From NCBI GenBank assembly GCA_905214825.1, contig CAJMNV010000047.1, forward strand, positions 1 to 13,566: a DNA stretch of 13,566 nt. Direction: 5' to 3'. The notes beneath the pieces were generated by a model that saw only the letters and a list, made by a program, of their open reading frames with translations, had not been told where the DNA came from and ran no database searches. Below are positions 6,607-13,566 of the stretch, one piece after another (within the stretch, counting starts at the first letter, position 1; each line of letters starts with the position of its first letter). This DNA is from an uncultured bacterium (GTDB lineage Bacteria; Bacillota; Clostridia; Lachnospirales; Anaerotignaceae). The position numbers and the translations under genes were made by a program.

Positions 6607-9099
6607 ATGAGCGAAGAAAACAAAGAACTGGACAAAGTCGTCACCATAGACATCAACGAGGAGATGAAAAAGTGTTATATTGACTATGCCATGAGCGTGA
6701 TTGTTGCCCGTGCATTGCCTGATGTGCGAGATGGTTTAAAACCAGTACAAAGAAGAATATTGTACTCCATGAATGAAATGAATTTGGAGCCAAACAAACC
6801 CTATAAAAAATCCGCACGTATTGTCGGGGATACCATGGGTAAATATCATCCACATGGTGATAGCTCCATTTATCAAGCGATGGTGCGTATGGCACAGAAT
6901 TTCTCTATGCGTTATATGTTGGTGGATGGACATGGGAACTTTGGTTCCATAGATGGGTATGGTGCTGCGGCAAGCCGTTACACAGAAGCCCGTATGTCCC
7001 GTATTACAGCGGCAATGCTTGCAGATATTGAAAAAAACACTGTGGATTTTGTACCAAACTATGATGAAAACGAAAAAGAACCAGTGGTATTGCCTGCCCG
7101 TATTCCAAATCTTTTAGTGAATGGGTCTTCTGGTATTGCCGTTGGTATGGCAACCAATATCCCACCCCACAATTTGGGTGAAGTGATTGACGGTTTGCAT
7201 TGCATGATTGACAATAAAATCAATGGCAAAGAGACCAGTATAGAGGAATTGATGGAATACATCAAAGGTCCAGACTTTCCAACAGGGGCTTCTATATTGG
7301 GCAAAAGCGGCATTCGTGCAGCTTATCGTACAGGCAGAGGTAAAATATTGGTTAGAGCAATCACAGAAATACAACCAATAGGAAATGGCAGAGAAAAAAT
7401 TGTTGTTACAGAAATTCCTTATATGGTCAATAAACTGCGTTTGATTGAAAAAATTGCAGAATTGGTAAAAGATAAACGTATCGAAGGTATCAGTGATTTG
7501 TATGATGCTTCCGCAGGTGATGACATTCAGATTATCATTGAATTGAAAAAAGATGCCAATGCAAATGTCATATTAAACCAGCTTTACAAATACACACAAT
7601 TACAGGAAAGTTTTGGGGCAATATTGCTTGCTTTGGTAAATGGTAAACCTGTGATTATGAATTTGCAGCAAATGCTCTCAGAGTATTTGAAACACCAAGA
7701 AGAAGTGGTTACCAGAAGAACACAGTTCAATTTGGATAAAACACAAAAAAGAGCTCATATTTTGGAAGGCTTACGCATTGCCATTTCAAACATTGATGAA
7801 GTGATACAAATTATTCGCACCAGCTATGACAATGCAAAACAACGTTTGATGGAACGCTTTGCATTATCTGATGTACAGTCACAGGCAATATTGGAAATGC
7901 AACTGCGGCGTTTGCAAGGTTTGGAACATGAAAAAATTGATGCAGAATATGCAGAATTGCAGAAAAAAATTGCATATTATCAATCTTTATTGGCAGATGA
8001 AACATTGTTGTTGGGCGTCATTCGTGATGAAACCATGGAAATCAAAACAAAATATGCAGACCCTCGCCGTACACAGTTGGTTGCAAACCCAGGGGAAATT
8101 GATGTAGAAGATTTGATAGAAGAAGAAACTTGCGTATTTACCATGTCAAATTTGAATTATGTCAAACGTACACCACTGATGACATATAAAAGCCAAAATA
8201 GAGGTGGTAGAGGGATTATGGGTATGCAGACAAGAGAAGAAGATTTTGTAAAAGATTTGTTCTTGTCCTCTACACATGATACGATATTGTTTTTTACAGA
8301 CCATGGTAGAGTATACCGCAAAAAAGGATATGAAATTCCAGAAGCAGGCAGAACTGCAAGAGGTACTGCCATTGTCAATTTGATTGAAATTGCACCAGAC
8401 GAAACCGTAACAGCTGTCATTCCCGTAAAAGAATTTAGAGAAGACCGTTATTTAGTGATGCTCACAAAACAAGGTATTATCAAAAAAACAGATATGGCAA
8501 ACTATGCCAATATCAGAAAAGGCGGCTTGATTGCCATTAACCTCAAAGAAGATGATAGTTTGATTGGTGTTATGACAACAGATGGAAATGACCAAATATT
8601 GGTAGCTACCAGAAATGGTATGTGTATCAAATTTAGTGAAACCAATGTCAGACCTTTGGGCAGAGCCGCAACAGGTGTTAAGGCAATACAGCTGAAAGAT
8701 GGAGATTATGTGGTTTCTGTTGGGAAAGTGACACCAAATGCAAAAGTATTAAATGTTACAGAAAAAGGCTATGGCAAACAAACACCTGTGGAAGAATTCA
8801 ACGTACAACACCGTGGCGGTATGGGTGTCAAAGTCCATCAACTGACAGAAAAAACTGGGCTTTTAACAGGTGTTTTGATGTTAAAAGAAAATGAAGAATT
8901 GATGTTAATTACATCAGAGGGTGTGATTATACGCTTGCGTGGCAATGATATTTCTACGATTGGCAGAATTTCACAAGGTGTTAAGCTGATGCATTTAAAA
9001 GAAGGTGTCAGTGTTGTTGGTATTGCTAAAATTACAGAAGACGATATTGAAACAGAAGAAGTTGAAAAACAAATAGAACAAAATCAAGAACAATTATAA
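6607..9099 (+). CDS. gyrA: DNA gyrase subunit A
   Basis: GyrA cleaves and rejoins DNA and wraps it through its C-terminal domain. The 830-residue product has the breakage-reunion domain with catalytic Tyr125 in the AAASRYTEARM segment. It also has the quinolone-determining region HPHGDSSIYQ (81-90) and a C-terminal beta-pinwheel with the GyrA-box QNRGGRG (530-536), which supports supercoiling gyrase rather than topoisomerase IV. It ends in an acidic tail. The catalytic surroundings deviate from the family norm. Gln90 occupies the position of E. coli Asp87, Ser123 that of Met120, and Tyr118 that of Asp115, while Ser86 (E. coli Ser83) is kept. The ATG follows AAAGGA at 6588-6593. A strong terminator follows the stop. 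Confidence 0.98.
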   Translation: MSEENKELDKVVTIDINEEMKKCYIDYAMSVIVARALPDVRDGLKPVQRRILYSMNEMNLEPNKPYKKSARIVGDTMGKYHPHGDSSIYQAMVRMAQNFSMRYMLVDGHGNFGSIDGYGAAASRYTEARMSRITAAMLADIEKNTVDFVPNYDENEKEPVVLPARIPNLLVNGSSGIAVGMATNIPPHNLGEVIDGLHCMIDNKINGKETSIEELMEYIKGPDFPTGASILGKSGIRAAYRTGRGKILVRAITEIQPIGNGREKIVVTEIPYMVNKLRLIEKIAELVKDKRIEGISDLYDASAGDDIQIIIELKKDANANVILNQLYKYTQLQESFGAILLALVNGKPVIMNLQQMLSEYLKHQEEVVTRRTQFNLDKTQKRAHILEGLRIAISNIDEVIQIIRTSYDNAKQRLMERFALSDVQSQAILEMQLRRLQGLEHEKIDAEYAELQKKIAYYQSLLADETLLLGVIRDETMEIKTKYADPRRTQLVANPGEIDVEDLIEEETCVFTMSNLNYVKRTPLMTYKSQNRGGRGIMGMQTREEDFVKDLFLSSTHDTILFFTDHGRVYRKKGYEIPEAGRTARGTAIVNLIEIAPDETVTAVIPVKEFREDRYLVMLTKQGIIKKTDMANYANIRKGGLIAINLKEDDSLIGVMTTDGNDQILVATRNGMCIKFSETNVRPLGRAATGVKAIQLKDGDYVVSVGKVTPNAKVLNVTEKGYGKQTPVEEFNVQHRGGMGVKVHQLTEKTGLLTGVLMLKENEELMLITSEGVIIRLRGNDISTIGRISQGVKLMHLKEGVSVVGIAKITEDDIETEEVEKQIEQNQEQL

Positions 9100-9101
9100 C
9101 A

Positions 9102-9126
9102 AAAAAGGGGACGGTGTCCCCTTTTT
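9102..9126 (+). terminator. Strong terminator after gyrA
   Basis: AAAAAGGGGAC (9102-9112) pairs perfectly with GTCCCCTTTTT (9116-9126) around the three-base loop GGT, and more T follows at 9129-9135. It begins three bases after the gyrA stop codon. The flanking A and T runs make it suitable as a bidirectional terminator. It implies that the next gene either has its own promoter in the roughly 30 bp that remain or depends on readthrough. Confidence 0.92.
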
Positions 9127-9155
9127 GTGTTTTTTCAGAAAAAAGGAGAGATAAT

Positions 9156-10253
9156 ATGCAACAAACAGTTACTTATATTTGTCCAAGTTGCGGTGCATAT
9201 TTAAGATATGATGGTGCAAAACAAGCGTGGATTTGTGATTATTGTGATAACGAATATACAAAAGAGGATTTGGAACAACGTGGTGTACAAACCACAGACA
9301 ATACAACACAACAACCTCAAAATGATATAAATGTGACATTTCATGAGAATGTAGATGTCGCACAAACACAAGAAAATTTATGTGCTTATGTTTGCCCCAG
9401 TTGTGGTGCAGAAATTGTGACAGATGATGCAACAGCGGCAACATTTTGTATGTTTTGTCAAAATCCCACTGTGATGCCACAAAAATTTACTGGAAAATAT
9501 CAACCTTCTGCGATTGTACCTTTTGCCACAGATAAAGAACAGGCACAAAAAGCATTTTTGAAGCTGTGTAAAGGTAAAAAACTGCTTCCACCACAATTTA
9601 CATCAAAACAACGATTGGAAAAAATTACAGGGATTTATGTACCATTTTGGCTTTTTGATTGTAAAGCAGATTTTGATTATCAAGCCACAGGGGAAAATAT
9701 GACATTGTGGAGCGATAGTACATATCAGTATACCAAAACAGATGTTTATCATATTGTGCGTAGCGGACGTATGGATTTTGAAAATATCCCTTTGGACGCT
9801 TCCAAAAATATGGAAGATGCCATGATGGACGCATTGGAACCATTTGATTTTACAAAAAAGCAACCTTTTGATATGCGGTATCTGAGTGGTTTTTTTGCAG
9901 AAAAATATCAGTATGAACCAAAAGATTTATTCCAGAGAATGAAAAATCGTATTTCACATGGTATTCAAAATAAAGCTGCAGAAAGTGGTAGACAATATGA
10001 CCATGTGCATAGTGTACGATGTGCGACCAATATACAATCAGATAAACAGGCATATTTACTTTTGCCTGTCTGGATGTTGGTAAGCAATTTCAAAGGCAAA
10101 AAATATCTGTTTGCTATGAACGGTCAAACAGGTAAAATGGTTGGAGAATTGCCTTGTGATGGAAGACAAGCAGTCAAATGGTTTTTGATTATATTTTTGA
10201 TTGTTTTGGTGATTACCGCAGGTATTGCATTTGTGATGGGAGGCGGTTTTTGA
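9156..10253 (+). CDS. Double zinc-ribbon membrane-anchored protein (TFIIB-type zinc ribbon, YdjG-like)
   Basis: This 365-residue protein has two N-terminal zinc ribbons, Cys9/Cys12/Cys27/Cys30 and Cys80/Cys83/Cys98/Cys101, both of the CPSCG...CxxC type. They are joined by a polar linker. A conserved-looking region starts at about residue 108 (YQPSAIVPF) and includes GIYVPFWLFD. One hydrophobic helix lies at 342-361, just before a GGGF end. There is no signal peptide, so the ribbons should face the cytoplasm with the C-terminus anchored in the membrane. Such proteins are often labelled TFIIB-type or PriA-like because of the ribbons, but no helicase motifs are present. With the overlapping TPM gene it matches the B. 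subtilis ydjG-ydjH pair linked to the PspA membrane-stress system. The start is the ATG at 9156 behind AAAAGGAG. The GTG at 9114 lies in the terminator. Confidence 0.85.
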   Translation: MQQTVTYICPSCGAYLRYDGAKQAWICDYCDNEYTKEDLEQRGVQTTDNTTQQPQNDINVTFHENVDVAQTQENLCAYVCPSCGAEIVTDDATAATFCMFCQNPTVMPQKFTGKYQPSAIVPFATDKEQAQKAFLKLCKGKKLLPPQFTSKQRLEKITGIYVPFWLFDCKADFDYQATGENMTLWSDSTYQYTKTDVYHIVRSGRMDFENIPLDASKNMEDAMMDALEPFDFTKKQPFDMRYLSGFFAEKYQYEPKDLFQRMKNRISHGIQNKAAESGRQYDHVHSVRCATNIQSDKQAYLLLPVWMLVSNFKGKKYLFAMNGQTGKMVGELPCDGRQAVKWFLIIFLIVLVITAGIAFVMGGGF

Positions 10254-11077
10254 TGAAAAAAATAAAAATTTGCTTTTTGACAATTTGTTTGGTTTTGTGT
10301 TTTTCTGTGACTGTATGGGCAAGAACAGAAGGTAATGTGTTTGACGAAGCCAAACTGTTCACCATAGAACAACAGCAAAATTTGACAGAACAAGCACAAT
10401 CTTTGGGTGAAGAATTGGGATTGGATATTTTGTTTTTGACAACCACAGATACACAAGGTTTGTCTGCAAAAGAGTATGGAGCACAATTTTTCATAGATGG
10501 TGATTTTGGATTTGGTGAGGAAAAAAGTGGTATTGTATTTGTCATAGATATGAAAGAACATGATGCACAGATGGTTACATCAGGAGAAGCAATCGAAATT
10601 TATACAGATGATTATATTTCACAGATATGGGAAAATGTGAAACCTTATCTTGCTAATGGTGCGTATCATGAAGGTATGACTGTATTTTTAGCAGATGTAG
10701 AAAAATATGGTTTGGCATATCAAGCATATTTGGAAGACCCAGAACATACGATTTCGGAATATCAAGTTGCACAAAAACAAACAAAAATATTGCTGTATAT
10801 GGGCATTGCAGTTGTGGTTTCATTGGCTGTGGCAGGTATTTCTGTGTTTGCAATGAAACAAGGGCATAAAAATGTCAAGCCATATACAGATGGCAGAGCA
10901 TATTTGAAAGAAAATGGTATGCATATTGCAAATGTACAAGACCGTTTTCTCACAACACATACCGTATGTACACGCATACAGAAAGATAATGACGATGACC
11001 ATTCTTCATGGGGAGGGGATTCTTCTACATTTCAGGTGGACAATCATGATTTTGGTGGCGGTGGTGGAAAATTTTGA
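10253..11077 (+). CDS. TPM-domain secreted/membrane protein (YdjH/YgcG-like)
   Basis: The 274-residue product starts with a signal peptide (KK, hydrophobic core, probable cleavage after VWA at 21-23). A TPM domain at about 28-160 follows, with VFDEAKLFT, GLDILFLTTTD, GIVFVIDMKEHDAQMVTSGEA and an MTVFLADVEKYG end. A membrane helix lies at 179-201. The cytoplasmic tail ends in the glycine-rich DFGGGGGKF typical of this family. TPM domains are found in TLP18.3/Psb32 and MOLO-1, and some have phosphatase activity, but the substrate here is unknown. The ATG overlaps the stop of the preceding gene (TGATG), with GGGAGG at 10238-10243 inside that gene, which indicates translational coupling. The TPM domain is expected outside the membrane, opposite its partner's zinc ribbons. 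Confidence 0.88.
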   Translation: MKKIKICFLTICLVLCFSVTVWARTEGNVFDEAKLFTIEQQQNLTEQAQSLGEELGLDILFLTTTDTQGLSAKEYGAQFFIDGDFGFGEEKSGIVFVIDMKEHDAQMVTSGEAIEIYTDDYISQIWENVKPYLANGAYHEGMTVFLADVEKYGLAYQAYLEDPEHTISEYQVAQKQTKILLYMGIAVVVSLAVAGISVFAMKQGHKNVKPYTDGRAYLKENGMHIANVQDRFLTTHTVCTRIQKDNDDDHSSWGGDSSTFQVDNHDFGGGGGKF

Positions 11078-11079
11078 AT

Positions 11080-11336
11080 ATGAAAAAAGGAGGTTTTGTG
11101 GTAAAAGACAAAGAAATATTGTTTTCTGCAACATATCAAAATAACTAGAAATGGTGGAGCAGGTCTGGGGCGTGGCTTGTATCCACTTTCCAACGTGTTA
11201 GAAATAGTTATTTGCAAAAGCCATTTGTGTTGGTTTGTAAATGCGTTGGTATGATGGCACTGGGTATTCCTGTTTTAAAAAAATAAAAATAGAGACCGTA
11301 CAAGAAGCATATGAAAAATGGCAAAAAACATCATAA
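11080..11336 (+). pseudogene. Probable remnant of a small decayed gene
   Basis: The 331 bp between the TPM gene and the CapA gene hold no intact gene but look like old coding sequence. AAGGAGG (11087-11093) precedes a frame, open from GTG 11098 or ATG 11080, that hits TAG at 11146-11148. The same frame is then open for 45 codons to a TAA at 11284. A one-base shift at the seven-A run 11277-11283 joins it to KIETVQEAYEKWQKTS and a final TAA at 11334-11336, which looks like a normal C-terminus. Adding back one stop change and one base would give a protein of about 80 residues. I do not recognise the family. Chance open frames or a sequencing error in the A run are the alternatives. Confidence 0.4.
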
Positions 11337-11349
11337 ATATACAAAAATA

Positions 11350-11379
11350 CTGTCAGAAAAAGTAAAAACGTGTTATACT
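11350..11379 (+). promoter_or_regulatory. Probable promoter of the CapA-family gene
   Basis: CTGTCA (11350-11355, four of six matches to TTGACA) lies 18 bp from TATACT (11374-11379), which has an extended TG (TGTTATACT). The same TGnTATACT form is used before gyrB. The start of transcription would be near 11386, about 23 bases before the ATG and just ahead of the ribosome binding site GGGAG (11397-11401). Confidence 0.6.
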
Positions 11380-11408
11380 CAAAAAAATATAAAAAAGGGA
11401 GTGATAAC

Positions 11409-12587
11409 ATGATACGTTTGTTTTGTCTAATGTGTCTGCTAGTATTTTGTTTTTGCGGTTGCGGTACACAAAAAGCAAATTATACCATAGAAACGGGAGC
11501 AATAACACCTGTGCGAAAAACGGCAACAATGGCTGTTGTGGGTGATATTATGGTACATGATTATCAGTACAATGAAGCATATGACCCCAATACAGATACA
11601 TATGATTTTATGCATAATTTTCAAGAAATTAAGCCTTTTTTGACAAAGTATGATGTTGCGATTGGCAATTTGGAATTGACATTTGGTGGCACAGACAAAC
11701 CATACAGTTCATTTCCTTGTTTTAATACACCTGATAGTTTTTTGGATGCTGTCAAAGATGCAGGTTTTGATTTATTGACAACAGCAAATAATCATAGCAT
11801 GGACACAGGACAAGCAGGTTTGATACGTACATTGGATAAATTGGACGAATATGATATTGACCATGTGGGAACGTATCGCTCACAGCAAGAACGAGATACC
11901 ATATACACAAAAGAAATCAATGGCATTACATTTGCATTTGTTTCTGCAACATATGGAACAAATGGTATTCCAGTACCAGAGAACTATTTGGTGAATTTGA
12001 TAGATGAAACACAAATGGTTTCTGATATTCAAAAAGCACAGGAAATGGCAGATATTGTAGTGGTGTTGCCGCATATGGGCAATGAATACGAAACAGCCCC
12101 CAGAGATGTATTTATACAATGGGCAGACAGTATGTTTGCAGCAGGTGCAGATATTGTATTGGCAAGTCACCCCCATGTGTTACAACGTATGGAATATCGC
12201 AAAGTAGACCATGGCGATGGCGAACATGATGGATTTATCATTTATTCATTGGGAAATTTTATATCCTCCCAAACCACACCACCCAGAAATGCCTCCATCA
12301 TACTGCATTTGACAGTAGAACAAATTGGTGATGCACCACCCTCTGTAAAAGAAGTGTCTTTTGTGCCTATTTGGACACAATTTCGCAATGCACAAAATCA
12401 AAATCATTTTGTGGTGAGAAGTGTGTATGATATGTTGACTTTGCCACAAGCACAGCGATATGATGTTGTACGTCCCAAAGATTATCAAAGATTGTTAGAA
12501 ATCCATCAAGAAACAGCTTGCTTTTTATTGCAAAAAGAAATTCCTTTATCACAAATACAACAAGAATACATATTCCCAAAATCATAA
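11409..12587 (+). CDS. CapA family (poly-gamma-glutamate synthesis-type) lipoprotein
   Basis: This 392-residue CapA-family protein has a metallophosphatase-like fold. The N-terminus is hydrophobic and ends in FCGC at 15-18. This is a weak but plausible lipobox with Cys18 as the lipidated residue, suggesting anchoring on the outer face of the membrane. Likely metal-site motifs are VVGDIMVHD (43-51, Asp46), GNLEL (86-90, Asn87 and Glu89), ANNHSMD (126-132, His129), PHMGNE (221-226, His222 and Glu226) and SHPH (253-256, His254 and His256). CapA proteins act in poly-gamma-glutamate capsule formation, but single copies without capBC, as here, are common in Clostridia and their substrate is unknown. 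The start is the ATG at 11409 behind GGGAG, and the earlier in-frame GTG at 11370 lies in the promoter. There are many Cys in the signal region. Confidence 0.9.
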   Translation: MIRLFCLMCLLVFCFCGCGTQKANYTIETGAITPVRKTATMAVVGDIMVHDYQYNEAYDPNTDTYDFMHNFQEIKPFLTKYDVAIGNLELTFGGTDKPYSSFPCFNTPDSFLDAVKDAGFDLLTTANNHSMDTGQAGLIRTLDKLDEYDIDHVGTYRSQQERDTIYTKEINGITFAFVSATYGTNGIPVPENYLVNLIDETQMVSDIQKAQEMADIVVVLPHMGNEYETAPRDVFIQWADSMFAAGADIVLASHPHVLQRMEYRKVDHGDGEHDGFIIYSLGNFISSQTTPPRNASIILHLTVEQIGDAPPSVKEVSFVPIWTQFRNAQNQNHFVVRSVYDMLTLPQAQRYDVVRPKDYQRLLEIHQETACFLLQKEIPLSQIQQEYIFPKS

Positions 12588-12644
12588 TGGTATTTTTGTT
12601 GCACCCAAAGTGACACCATGATACAATAAAATGAAAATGTACAA

Positions 12645-12672
12645 ATGACAAAAACAAATGTAACAATATAAT
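12645..12672 (+). promoter_or_regulatory. Probable promoter of the GntR-family regulator
   Basis: ATGACA (12645-12650, five of six matches) lies 16 bp from a perfect TATAAT (12667-12672). The predicted transcript start is near 12679, almost at the AAGGAGG (12679-12685), so the leader would be very short. A TGTACA palindrome lies just upstream of the -35 and could be part of an operator, but that is a guess. Confidence 0.6.
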
Positions 12673-12697
12673 CTGGATAAGGAGGCAATGGGTAATT

Positions 12698-13426
12698 ATG
12701 GAACGTGATTATTTTTTGGAACAAGTGGAATTTTTGAAAAACAATTTGGAAAAGCAAAATATTTCGCAAGCATTGTTTCGCAAAATGAAAGAGTTAATTA
12801 TGGACGGCAAATTACCCGCTGGTTATATGATGCCAAATGAAAATACAGTCAGTGATTTGTTGGGTGTGGGCAGAAGTACACTCAGAGAGGCATATACGGC
12901 TTTGGCTGTGTTTGGCTTTATCCGTCGTTCCAAAGCAGGTACATTTGTGAATGAAATTGATAATATTGTCAATATTGCACCATTTAGCATTACCGTTGAA
13001 AATTCGGATTTGAACGATTTATTGGAATTTCGGTATATGTTGGAGGGGGAAACGGCAAGCTATGCTGCCAAAAGAGCAACACCAGAAGATATTGCACAAC
13101 TGGTATATTGTTATGAAAAAATGATTGCTTATAAACATGATGTCAATTTGTTTGTGGATTATGATGCCATGTTTCATATGCAGGTATCCGCAGCAACACA
13201 TAATAAATTGCTGACAAGTACGATGGTGGCAGCAAAAGAGTCTTTTGAAAAAGGTATCCGTCTTGCCATGCGGGAATCTTTGACACAAAATCCAAGAGTC
13301 ATTGACGTTACCATAGAATTGCATGGCAAAATATTGGAAGCTATCAAAAATGGAGATTATCAGACCGCATATTCTGCCATGCGAGAACATATTTCATATG
13401 TAAATTTGACAGTAAAATATGGTTAA
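12698..13426 (+). CDS. GntR-family transcriptional regulator, FadR subfamily (FCD domain)
   Basis: This 242-residue DNA-binding regulator has a GntR winged helix-turn-helix at about 25-86: PNENTVSDLLGVGRSTLREA is the recognition region and SKAGTFV the wing. An all-helical FCD effector domain covers about 100-235. The FCD metal site is intact: Asp156 and His160 (DAMFH), His209 (ELHGKI) and His231 (MREHI). FadR-type regulators usually sense organic acids such as sugar acids, lactate or acyl compounds and control nearby catabolic genes. No such target lies in this window, so the ligand and regulon are unknown and targets may lie past the tRNA. It has its own promoter. The ATG is 12 bp after GGAGG, a slightly long spacing, and the nearer ATG at 12688 is out of frame. 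Confidence 0.92.
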   Translation: MERDYFLEQVEFLKNNLEKQNISQALFRKMKELIMDGKLPAGYMMPNENTVSDLLGVGRSTLREAYTALAVFGFIRRSKAGTFVNEIDNIVNIAPFSITVENSDLNDLLEFRYMLEGETASYAAKRATPEDIAQLVYCYEKMIAYKHDVNLFVDYDAMFHMQVSAATHNKLLTSTMVAAKESFEKGIRLAMRESLTQNPRVIDVTIELHGKILEAIKNGDYQTAYSAMREHISYVNLTVKYG

Positions 13427-13448
13427 TAAAATTTTTTGAAAAAAAGTA

Positions 13449-13480
13449 TTGACGAATGTCTTTTTGTATGATAATATAAT
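13449..13480 (+). promoter_or_regulatory. Probable tRNA-Thr promoter
   Basis: A good -35, TTGACG (13449-13454), is followed by overlapping -10 candidates: GATAAT (13470-13475, spacer 15) and TATAAT (13475-13480, spacer 20), with an intermediate register at spacer 17. The exact -10 cannot be decided by eye, but a promoter here is well supported by the tRNA gene about 30 bp downstream. Confidence 0.6.
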
Positions 13481-13509
13481 ACACGCAGTCAAATATGAAT
13501 TGCGTGTAT
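13479..13509. repeat. 9-bp perfect inverted repeat between promoter and tRNA
   Basis: ATACACGCA (13479-13487) is the exact reverse complement of TGCGTGTAT (13501-13509), with a 13-base centre. A G-T and a T-A pair could extend the stem inward. The left arm overlaps the end of the TATAAT candidate, and the right arm ends two bases before the tRNA. It could be an operator dyad at the transcript start or a leader hairpin affecting tRNA 5' processing. There is no T run after it, so it is not a terminator. Confidence 0.6.
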
Positions 13510-13511
13510 AC

Positions 13512-13566
13512 GCCGATGTGGCTCAATTGGCAGAGCAGCTGACTTGTAATCAGCAGGTTATCGGTT
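13512..13566 (+). tRNA. tRNA-Thr (anticodon TGT), 3' end cut by window edge
   Basis: The cloverleaf is read directly: 5' acceptor strand GCCGATG (13512-13518), D arm GCTC/GAGC (13521-13524 with 13533-13536) and anticodon stem GCTGA/TCAGC (13538-13542 with 13550-13554). The loop is CTTGTAA, putting anticodon TGT at 13545-13547, which reads ACA threonine codons. The variable region and the 5' side of the T stem (ATCGG, 13560-13564) follow, and the window ends inside the T loop. The 3' acceptor strand and the CCA end are outside the window, as may be further tRNAs of a cluster. Confidence 0.93.

Noticed and set aside
12594..12622. TGGT...ACCA arms after the CapA gene as a terminator or FadR operator
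   Set aside because: The pairing is short, the loop is long, no T run follows, and the half-sites do not match a FadR-type operator closely enough.
13019..13390. 123-codon minus-strand frame inside the GntR-family gene
   Set aside because: It is a shadow of the FCD domain, whose sense-strand metal residues are intact.
13430..13447. T and A runs after the GntR-family gene as a terminator
   Set aside because: The possible pairing is T6 with A6 or A7 and only a single-base loop, too weak and tight to support a terminator call.

Overview
The window reads as the replication-origin segment of a low-GC Gram-positive chromosome, most likely a member of the Clostridia (possibly Lachnospirales). The reasons are the gene order dnaA - dnaN - S4-domain gene - recF - gyrB - gyrA, strong AGGAGG-type ribosome binding sites, A/T-rich codon use and TTATCCACA-type DnaA boxes. 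The genus cannot be fixed from the sequence alone. Every gene is on the + strand, so all are transcribed away from the origin with the rightward fork.

Layout. Bases 1-276 carry DnaA boxes upstream of dnaA. dnaA (277-1599) is followed by about 300 bp of origin DNA. This holds a 57-bp A/T-only tract, a second set of DnaA boxes, and at 1808-1882 a compact unwinding module: DnaA box, GC spacer, five perfect CTA triplets (DnaA-trios) and an A/T-rich stretch. dnaN (1901-3004), a 73-residue S4 RNA-binding protein and recF follow, ending in a terminator at 4437-4475. gyrB and gyrA form a second unit with its own promoter, closed by a strong hairpin terminator at 9102-9126.

Beyond gyrA the content is accessory. 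A double zinc-ribbon protein with a C-terminal membrane anchor overlaps by one base a secreted or membrane TPM-domain protein. The pair resembles B. subtilis YdjG/YdjH, a membrane-stress module. Then come a decayed small gene, a CapA-family lipoprotein with its own promoter, a FadR-type GntR regulator with its own promoter, and the first 55 bases of a tRNA-Thr(UGU) cut by the window edge.

The points most worth a second look are the very regular DnaA-trio array and the non-canonical residues at quinolone-contact positions in both gyrase subunits (GyrA Gln90 and Ser123, GyrB Asn426). Others are a possible helix covering the gyrB ribosome binding site, a remnant gene after the TPM gene, and a 9-bp dyad between the tRNA promoter and the tRNA. 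I do not see a wholly new system. The core is a normal origin region with some unusual details.
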